Under the pieces are notes generated by a model that had not been told where the DNA came from, searched no databases, and saw only the letters and a list, made by a program, of their open reading frames with translations. Below, in pieces: positions 57,599 through 64,000 of a stretch of 64,000 nucleotides of DNA (position 1 is the stretch's first letter; every line of letters starts with the position of its first letter). The DNA lies in NCBI GenBank assembly GCA_022606425.2, contig JAHDVF020000880.1, positions 868,001 to 932,000 of the forward strand, given 5' to 3'. The stretch comes from Lepidostoma basale. Taxonomy: Eukaryota; Arthropoda; Insecta; Trichoptera; Lepidostomatidae. The translations under genes and the position numbers were made by a program.

Positions 57599-57826
57599 AT
57601 AAAGGCAGAAACATACTATTAACACGCCACGCCACCCGATGCCACGTGATGCGTGTTGAGTCGAATCAAATTGTATTGTTTTCTATGAACAGAATTACAC
57701 TACGAACACCCGACGCGACGCCATGCGCGCACACGCCACCCGATCCAGGCGAGCTAGATAGACGTGTTGCCGATGGTGGGAGTAAACACGCGACGCCGCG
57801 TGTTAATAGTATTTTTCTGCCTTTAG
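57599..57826. mobile_element. Short inverted-terminal-repeat element (MITE-like)
   Basis: TAAAGGCAGAAACATACTAT, TAACACG (57600-57626) is the inverted partner of CGTGTTAATAGTATTTTTCT, GCCTTTA (57799-57825). The interior is GC-richer than its surroundings, with GCCACCCGAT repeated and CGACGCC words. No transposase. No clear target duplication seen, so the superfamily is open. Confidence 0.75.
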
Positions 57827-57854
57827 AGTTATATAAAGTGGATTGAATACAGTG

Positions 57855-58000
57855 TTATTATTACTATTCCAAAAATATAATTGTATTTTATGGGAACGAC
57901 ATGTTTCCCTTTCAAACCATTTGGTAATGCCTTACCAAGGTGAAACAAGTCATTCCCATAAAATATTATAAACGTTCTAGAAAATCTTTTTTTTCATCTG
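57855..58000. repeat. Foldback family k
   Basis: Left AATTGTATTTTATGGGAACG, ACATGTTTCCC; right AGGTGAAACAAGTCATTCCC, ATAAAATATTATAAACGTTC. Centre CCATTTGGTAATGCCTTACC. The right core is TTGGTAA with helix II GCCTTACCAAGGT, GAAAC, AA, GTC. Confidence 0.7.
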
Positions 58001-58004
58001 TTTA

Positions 58005-58995
58005 TTTTTAATGACATTATTTTTATCTTTGCCGCCCTCAGTTAATGAACCACTTATGTATATAAAAACGAGTACATATGATTCAACATGCAACGACTCT
58101 TTTGTGGTAATTATAATATCTCACATATTGTTTTTTGAATATGTCGTTTTCCCATGGGTTATGCTTTGAGATTAATAAAAAGTTTCCAATATAAAAGTAA
58201 TAAGCGATAAAAATGTAATCACACTTGCAGAATACGACTTTATTGCCTTTTCGAACATTCAAATATTTGTTCAGTATGTCAGATATCATATAGGTAATAC
58301 AATATATTATGTACAATTGTCATAACGAACGATCGGTTTTTCCTTTTGTCTCATAACCCTCAGGCTTATAGCGTTGGGAAATCGTCCGTAATTTCCCCAA
58401 AAAGAGATAAATAAAACAAATCAAATCGAAAGCTCCTTTCCCATTTAAGTTGGTAGCTATTCGTATATAAATTACACATGTTTATATGTCGCGCACACAC
58501 ATTCAAACGATCCAAGATTGACCCTTTTCGGGACATCTGAAACTCTCAAAGGAATTAAGTTTATTTCGTTGTAATAGAGAAGACGTTACTTGGAAGCATT
58601 TCTTTCCAGTTCTCGACCGATTCTCAGAATGAAAATAATACTTCAAACGGTTCTTCGACGGCAGACAATATTCAACTTTATTAAAAAGTGGTGAATTTCA
58701 GATAACGAGTCATCGGAGATCGCGGGCTCAATTAGGGTTCCTTTGTTCTTTGGAAACGTACGATTTTTATAATTATTATTTCATGCTTCGTGGGGTTCGG
58801 TTTCTTCATCGATTTCACAAATTTGAACGCCCAAAGAATAGAAAACAACTAGGCAAGAGTTGAGGGTGAATAATGAATACTTTGTGTTTTTTACTGATTA
58901 CATCAAATTCACTATACTTACTGTGAAATAAAAAGTGAATTTAAAAATAGCAGGGAAAAACGTTTAATGAACGTATTTATACAAAATTATTAAGT
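58005..58995. other. Apparently single-copy DNA without a gene
   Basis: About 1 kb with no repeat match, AT-rich with complex segments (58340-58400, 58500-58760). Weak open frames only (77 codons minus at 58083-58316, no domain). May include conserved non-coding DNA. Confidence 0.35.
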
Positions 58996-58997
58996 TT

Positions 58998-59185
58998 TCA
59001 AATGCTACCTTCGTGGTAGTGGCAGGATCTATGACTGCCACACTATTATTATTTCCTGCTCAGTATTATTCTCACATTTTCTTCGGTCCGGTGTAGAATT
59101 CTAGTAACAATAAAATGGCAATAGATTGTTATGAGAATGACAATCACATGTTATGAGAATCAATAACTAAAAACAAATTGTTAAC
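58998..59185 (+). repeat. tRNA-derived SINE, decayed
   Basis: TACCTTCGTGGTAGTGGCAG, GTCCGGTGTAGAATTCTAGT, AACAATAAAATGGCAATAGA and CACATGTTATGAGAATCAAT. The B box is lost and there are insertions in the head. Confidence 0.65.
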
Positions 59186-59189
59186 AAAA

Positions 59190-59590
59190 AATGGGTTCAA
59201 AAATAAACTATTGATACTGTACACTTCACAGGATTATTTCTGTAGTACTTTCTCCCTCATCTGATATTTTTGCAAAACAAGGTTAAATATGATTCTGATT
59301 ATTAAAAAAAAAAATATTTCATAGTTTAACCCATATAGTGGGCTGACTATGTATGCAGTCCAAAAACAAATGGTTTCGATCTGCAGCAGACTACATTGAA
59401 AGCTCATATTTGAATAAAATCTTATAAACCTTTTTACTTTCGTTTCTTAATGCTTAATTGTACGTAATATTATAAAGAATTAGGATTATCTGTCCAAGCT
59501 GCAAATGTATTCAGTCGAGGTTCGATTTTTTTACGGCAAAATTAATGTTAAAGTAAATTGTAAAACCTTTGAAACTTTATTATTGTTTAT
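59190..59590. other. No recognised feature
   Basis: AT-rich, no repeat match. Confidence 0.3.
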
Positions 59591-59599
59591 TGAACAAAC

Positions 59600-59775
59600 T
59601 TCTTGTCTGTTTTCTAGAAGTTTTATTATATTTTATGTGAATGTCTTATTTTGCCTGTCTAAGGCATTACTGAATATTCACATTTCATCATATTAGATAA
59701 TGCCTATTACAGGTGAAAAAAGCCATTCACATTAAATATAATAAAATTTCTAGAAAACAGACTTTCCATTCATAT
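59600..59775. repeat. Foldback family k
   Basis: Left CTGTTTTCTAGAAGTTTTAT, TATATTTTATGTGAATGTCT; right CATTCACATTAAATATAATA, AAATTTCTAGAAAACAGACT. Arms are over 60 bp with decayed cores (AGATAATGCC...AGGTGAAAAAAG). Confidence 0.7.
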
Positions 59776-59779
59776 TAGT

Positions 59780-59950
59780 CCTTTGAAACACGTTGAGAAT
59801 CAAAAGTGGAAAAAACAGTGTTTTATTTCATTTGAAAATTCATGAAATGTTTTTAATATCTTTAATTATTATTATATACTGTATAATAATTATTATATAC
59901 TATAAATGTTTTTAATATCTTTAATTATTATTAAGCCGTTATAAATTAAA
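59780..59950 (+). repeat. Foldback family g outer half plus local duplication
   Basis: CCTTTGAAACACGTTGAGAA, TCAAAAGTGGAAAAAACAGT then GTTTTATTTCAT. After that ATGTTTTTAATATCTTTAAT, TATTATTA is repeated twice (59850 and 59907). Confidence 0.5.
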
Positions 59951-60024
59951 AATAATCATAGTGTTTCCGCTAAGACAGTTAATAAATAATCAATAAAAAA
60001 ATTGACTATTGAAAACTTTAAGAA

Positions 60025-60100
60025 AACTTAATTAACTAACTAACTAACCATCACGCCGTCTCCCCGAAAGGGTAGGCAGAAAGAATGGACTGTCACACTT
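60025..60100 (-). pseudogene. NL-A 3' terminus
   Basis: TAACTAACTAACTAACCATC, ACGCCGTCTCCCCGAAAGGG, TAGGCAGAAAGAATGGACTG: complement of the last 75 bp with the (TTAG)n tail. Confidence 0.8.
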
Positions 60101-60345
60101 TTACTGATGTGGCACTCCATCCTTCTCTTTTCGCCCCGCGGGAGACGCGGTGTGATGGGTTGCGAACCTCATCGCCACCAATAGGCATCTCCCGCGCACA
60201 CTTCGATCTTCCAACATCCACAAAATAAATCTAAAACAAATAATATAAAATACAATGATATAAAATAAAATAACAAAATAAAAATAATTTAATACAAAAT
60301 GTTATTTTTAGATGGTGCACATTTGTCTATTTAATTTATGTTCCA
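60085..60345 (+). repeat. Composite repeat, copy 2
   Basis: GCACTCCATCCTTCTCTTTT, CGCCCCGCGGGAGACGCGGT and CCACCAATAGGCATCTCCCG are nearly identical to 55325-55575, including the flank up to GATGGTGCACAT. The left end is a true NL-A terminus, arranged head to head. Confidence 0.7.
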
Positions 60346-60454
60346 CGAATCCACCGTTTTTTAAATTTAGCACATAATGTAAATAACACATAATGTTTTT
60401 CCGATGTTGCACATGTTGACATGGACGATCCGGACTTTTGTATATACAACAAAC

Positions 60455-60575
60455 TCCGGAATGGTAGGCAGAAGGAATTGACCGTCACACTTATCTATCC
60501 TGACACATTTATATACAATCCTCCACATTCATATAGGGACTCACCTCGATTATATCGACATTTAGCATGTCCGAC
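60455..60575 (-). pseudogene. NL-A 3' end, decayed
   Basis: GAATGGTAGGCAGAAGGAAT, CCGTCACACTTATCTATCCT, CTCCACATTCATATAGGGA, resembling the duplicated units at 11.5-11.8 kb. Confidence 0.65.
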
Positions 60576-60587
60576 TCGATTATATCG

Positions 60588-60747
<160 letters not shown>

Positions 60748-60834
60748 ATAAGTGTGAAAAAAGATATACGGATCATTAAGACAGTTTGGATACTTGGAAA
60801 GAATAATTGGCAAAACAAATTATATGTAACAACG

Positions 60835-61010
60835 TAAACACAACTCGAAATACAGGAAACCGAAGAAAACGTGGCACGAATAAATCAATATAATATTAAA
60901 TATCGACTACGCGAGGAGTCGGAGAAATCGACGTGCGTGCATGTTATATGAATAATAAAGAATTAAGAGATGTATATCAGGAAAGAACGGTGTGGCGGTC
61001 TATTATTTTT
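60835..61010 (+). pseudogene. NL-A 3' region, decayed
   Basis: GAAACCGAAGAAAACGTGGC, GCGAGGAGTCGGAGAAATCG, AGAACGGTGTGGCGGTCTAT match the tail; the terminal motif is lost. Confidence 0.7.
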
Positions 61011-61019
61011 ATATCTATA

Positions 61020-61600
61020 TATGACTGTGAAAAATAAACATATTTTTACGCATTAAAAATAAAAGCTTTACGTAAATATAATCAACATCATTCGTACATT
61101 GTGAATGTACTCGTAATTCAATTATAGAAAATCTTTGAGAAACATTTGACACAGCATTTATCCACGAACTACTTTTTCTAGTTTTCTTTTCAAACCTCGA
61201 TTCCTTTAACTTATCTGTCAGTTTTGCAAAGACTGTGTGCCACGATTCTTGGTATCTAACTAAGTTGGATATAGGCGGGTTAGATAGGATTGTTTTAGAA
61301 AGAAGGGTCTCGTCCGATGAAAAAATCGCCCGGGGCATTCGTTGATCCGTAAAAAGATCTGACGGAAAGACGTTGAATGCTTAATACTAAATTCAAGAAA
61401 TGAACCAGAAATATTTTTATTTTATTTCGAAAGCCACTAAAATTCCACCGATTTAAAAATCATAGTTATAGTACAAAAATTATATTCATCGGAATGATCC
61501 AAGATGATGGTTGATAGGAGCAATCCCTTGTTCTTTTTCTATTAAATTTGCCATACTTTGTGTTGTAATTGCTTTATTTCTCTTTTTCTTTTTTTATACA
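61020..61600. other. No recognised feature
   Basis: Minus frame of 107 codons at 61015-61338, without recognisable domain. No repeat match. Confidence 0.3.
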
Positions 61601-61735
61601 CTTTGTTTATACAACACTTCTATAAAAAAAAAAAACAGTCAACCAGTCCTTCTTCAGTGATACATATTATAAAGATACATACATATTAAAAATATTATAA
61701 AATTGTTTACATGATCTGACAGATATGTTATTAAG
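61600..61735 (-). repeat. Foldback family a, half element
   Basis: CAACCAGTCCTTCTTCAGTG, ATACATATTATAAAGATACA, AATTGTTTACATGATCTGAC. Minus strand CTGAAGA, A, GGAC-TGGTT-GAC, then the GAAAC half is deleted. Confidence 0.65.
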
Positions 61736-61809
61736 ATTCCTAGTTCTTTGATCAAATTTCACATTGTATTTACTTTGTTGAAATATATTTCAACGATATC
61801 AGGAATAAT

Positions 61810-62000
61810 TAATACGAAACATGTCATTTTCTAGAATTTATATTATGTTTAATCAGAATGATGTGTTTCGCTTTGGTGAGGAGTTATAATAATGTTTGAT
61901 AATACCTGAGCAATGCGAAACAAGTCATTCCCATAAAATAAAATAAAACTTTATTGAAGGTTGCGTTGATACTATGGAATTCCATTTTAATAATCTTGGA
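61810..62000. repeat. Foldback family k
   Basis: Left AATTTATATTATGTTTAATC, AGAATGATGTGTTTCGC; right TGCGAAACAAGTCATTCCCA, TAAAATAAAATAAAACTTTA. Right core TTGATAA, T, ACC...GC, GAAAC, AA, GTC. Confidence 0.65.
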
Positions 62001-62054
62001 ATTGAATTAGCAACAATGTTTAATTTTACTTTCAAATATTAAATTCATATTCTC

Positions 62055-62285
62055 CTTCACTTTTGATAGACTTAGGAGTCTGTTATTTCAGGCGGGTCCT
62101 CTTGAGACGCTGAACTCCAGCTTTCTCTCCACCGTTTCGGGGGTTTTCCTGGTCGGTGTTGTCCGTTTGGCGTTCCATGGAGAGCTATGTATGGTATCCT
62201 ATTTGAGCTAATTCTTTCTGCATGTTGATGCCAGCATCGGCGTCTTTGACGTCCCCATCTGACTACGTCTTCGACCTCACAGATA
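62055..62285 (-). pseudogene. NL-D ORF2 tail
   Basis: TTTTGATAGACTTAGGAGTC, CTCTTGAGACGCTGAACTCC, CCACCGTTTCGGGGGTTTTC and GGTCGGTGTTGTCCGTTTGG in complement, matching 36000-36230. It ends inside the tail at ACGTCTTCGACCTCACAG. Confidence 0.78.
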
Positions 62286-62299
62286 TCTTATTTATTACT

Positions 62300-62380
62300 T
62301 ATTAAATATGTTTTTAAAATAAAAATAGCACAACATGTTTCAGAGTTGTCATCCATCCTCAGTTGTAAATATATAAATGT
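62300..62380 (-). repeat. Foldback family p, half element with hammerhead
   Basis: A single arm beside the NL-D 5' truncation point, with AT-rich border TTATTAAATATGTTTTTAAA. Confidence 0.5.
62326..62368 (-). ncRNA. Hammerhead ribozyme motif, family p
   Basis: Minus strand: CTGAGGA (62356-62362, N7 = G), extra T, helix II GGA...TCT (3 bp with one wobble), GAAAC-AT-GTT with palindromic ACATGT. Core boxes are intact apart from the extra T. Helix I is weak. Confidence 0.5.
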
Positions 62381-62384
62381 ATAG

Positions 62385-62880
62385 TACGTTACATTGACGT
62401 AAATCATTGATTTGTATTAATGTACATTTATAATAAAATCCTACAAAGTCCAAAAACCTAGAATTTGAAAGGGTACTCATACACGCGAACTAGAAAAATG
62501 AGATAAATCGAGTGAAATATTTTACCCATAAAAAGCCTTCTTATATTCTGGATTGGATATCGAGATAAATAGAAAAAGGCAAGAGTTTCAAGAGGGTTTT
62601 TACAATTTGGGTTGCCTTGAACAATCAAACGACGGGATGGCCATTCTCAGGTTTCTTATATTGTACATTATTAACAGCTTACAGATTTTTTTTATGTATT
62701 GAACAATACTGTTTTAACACATGAGGAAATTTTTTGGTTCACGTCGTGACGTTTTTAAAAAAATATACATAAACCCAACTAGTATACGAAGCTGGGTTTT
62801 TAAATTTGAAACATGGTTTTTCATATGCTTTAGAAACACGGACCGCATATAGAAAGACAAACGGACAAATGACAATAAGG
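62385..62880. other. No recognised feature
   Basis: AT-rich; CCCAACTAGTATACGAAGCTGGG near 62777 is a small hairpin. No gene. Confidence 0.3.
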
Positions 62881-62884
62881 TTAA

Positions 62885-63515
62885 TATAACGAGTATTGAA
62901 GCTGCCATCATTCAGAGAAAACTGCGCTAGACTTGTCATGTCATTAGAATTTCCGAGACAAAAGTCTCAAGGAAATTACTATTGGTACTCCCAGCTGACC
63001 CAAGGGAAACGTGCTTTGATGGTCAGAGAAAACGCTTCAAGGACTCCCTAAAAGCAAACTTCTGATAGTGATTCTAAACCAGCTAACCTCTATTTTTTTC
63101 TGGAAGATTCGCCTTATTGAACAAATAACAAATGATCCACAACGGCTCACTTATTTTACACAGGTTAATTCCGTGCTGTGCCAGCGGACGGCCTGCGTCG
63201 GACCCTTGATATTAATAGTGATTGCTGGAAAAATACTACAGAATGCAGATTTAGGTGAAGAATAACAATACAAAAAGGCATGCAGGCCTTGCAGAGCGCA
63301 GAGACAACGCCGCAGAGAGGAGAAAGAGGAGAAAGGAAAGGCCACCAGAGGAGACTGTGGCGGCTCCACTCTCAATGCCTTCCTCTGCTCTAGATGTGTC
63401 AGAATATGTGGATTCCAGGATTAGCTCTTTAGCTACATGCGGACTTACAAACGTGAAAGACAGTTTTCTCGGACGCGAGGGACAGCCAATGATGATGATG
63501 ACTTAATTCAGTAAA
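62885..63515 (+). pseudogene. Non-LTR ORF2 C-terminus with Cys/His tail (NL-N), interrupted
   Basis: Starts LRWTCHVIRISETKVSRKLL-like, FDGQRKRFKDSLKANF, then a foreign stretch around 63075-63170, and resumes with LDINSDCWKNTTECRF-like sequence, AERRDNAAERRKRRKERPPE and, in another frame, CSRCVRICGFQD-stop-LFSYMRT. Known relatives end in a C-x2-C-x(n)-H-x(n)-H zinc-finger-like motif of this kind (CxxCGRxCRSRIGLxSHxRTH); here it is frameshifted and mutated. The copy ends (GAT)n. Confidence 0.7.
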
Positions 63516-63574
63516 TAAATACATAATACTAATAATAATAAATACATAATAAATATATAATATTAAGTTATAAT

Positions 63575-63836
63575 ATAATACGCAAATGGCTGTCGTTCGG
63601 TAACACCCTGAGACGGAACCCAGCCTGCATCGCTCAGGGCGTACTAGACTGGTCCCCTATGGGGGGAAAGAGGAAGCAAAGTAGACCTAGAGCTATCTGG
63701 AGAAGAACCCTGCAGAACGAGGTCAAAGCAGCAGGCCCCACTTGGGATGATGTTTGGCATCAAGCATGCGATAGAGTTGGGTGGAGAAGATTCCTTGAGA
63801 CCGTATGCACCACGGAGGTGTGACAGGACAAAGGAA
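63575..63836 (+). pseudogene. NL-F ORF2 tail
   Basis: NPAWCRS-frame: CGCAAATGGCTGTCGTTCGG, AACCCAGCCTGCATCGCTCA, GTACTAGACTGGTCCCCTAT, AGAACCCTGCAGAACGAGGT and CACCACGGAGGTGTGACAGG. Third copy of NL-F, fairly close to 33340-33600. Confidence 0.8.
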
Positions 63837-64000
63837 AAAAAGTAGAAGAATAGGGGTAATATAGCAGTGCGAAGGGAACACATTCTGCGTTTGAATATTC
63901 AGTGTAGGTATATTATAAATATAAATACATTTTGTAGGACATAAATAGTAAAAATTTACAAATTCAATGTTTCGATTTAATTCAAGTTTTTATTTATTAC
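63837..64000. other. AT-rich DNA to the window end
   Basis: Nothing recognised. Confidence 0.3.

Noticed and set aside
57646..57846. 66-codon plus frame rich in Pro/Asp
   Set aside because: It lies inside the GC-rich interior of a short inverted-terminal-repeat element and extends past its end.

Overview
This is repeat-dominated, AT-rich nuclear DNA from an animal, most likely an insect (Lepidoptera is a weak guess; nothing diagnostic is visible). The evidence is a mariner transposon, tRNA-derived SINEs, many 5'-truncated non-LTR retrotransposon ends, a Penelope-like element (PLE) relic and no recognisable host gene. The only long intact reading frame is the mariner transposase at 1004-2044. 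I could not identify a single host exon with confidence, so the window is probably intergenic or a giant intron.

The main content is three layers of old mobile DNA. (1) More than 40 fragments of non-LTR retrotransposons, nearly all 3' ends encoding only the C-terminal tail of ORF2. Family letters are my own. NL-A has a tail reading RGRPRKTWHDQINQ and a stop codon inside a terminal GGCGTGATGGTTAG; NL-B reads GRRQMSWLRNVREWTGI; NL-C reads RGRPRREYLEDLL; NL-D reads RPGRPPKRW; NL-E reads LRWYGHVMRR; NL-F reads WQWIGHTQRRNPAC; NL-G and other singletons follow. There are also Jockey-like and CR1/L2-like C-termini. (2) About ten copies of a tRNA-derived SINE. (3) A large set of short inverted-repeat ('foldback') elements, roughly 150-460 bp.

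The most interesting point concerns the foldbacks. Many of their arms carry hammerhead ribozyme (HHR) motifs: CTGANGA, helix II, GAAAC, then a cleavage triplet. At least ten sequence families (called a, d-g and k-p here, plus the family at 17.1-17.5 kb, called q) share four habits. The HHRs in the two arms point outward from the centre. One extra A or T sits between CTGANGA and helix II. Helix III is tiny and palindromic (ACTAGT, ACCGGT, ACATGT, ACGT). Helix I, where intact, is extended with an internal loop. The best pair is at 17166-17228 (-) and 17460-17522 (+), in a 455-bp foldback. A PLE GIY-YIG endonuclease relic at 52835-53140 (-) is joined directly to one of these HHRs at 53155-53205. 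This fits the known association of minimal, dimeric-type hammerheads with PLEs and suggests the foldbacks are PLE-derived or PLE-mobilised.

Layout: 0-2.1 kb SINE pieces and mariner; 2.5-11 kb foldbacks with NL-B/C/D/I tails; 11.5-16.8 kb dense NL-A, NL-F and Jockey tails; 17.1-18.3 kb a cluster of three HHR families; 19-25 kb NL-A/B, CR1-like and Jockey relics with two more HHR elements; 26-36 kb foldbacks plus nested non-LTR insertions; 36-48 kb NL-D, Jockey and NL-A relics including the only reverse-transcriptase core (46.4-46.9 kb); 48-58 kb NL-A/B tails, a mariner relic and the PLE relic; 58-64 kb quieter sequence, a (TA)53 palindrome and NL-D/F ends. GC-richer, apparently single-copy islands near 8.1-8.4, 22.3-22.6, 25.7-25.95 and 41.5-41.7 kb may be conserved non-coding DNA or exons.
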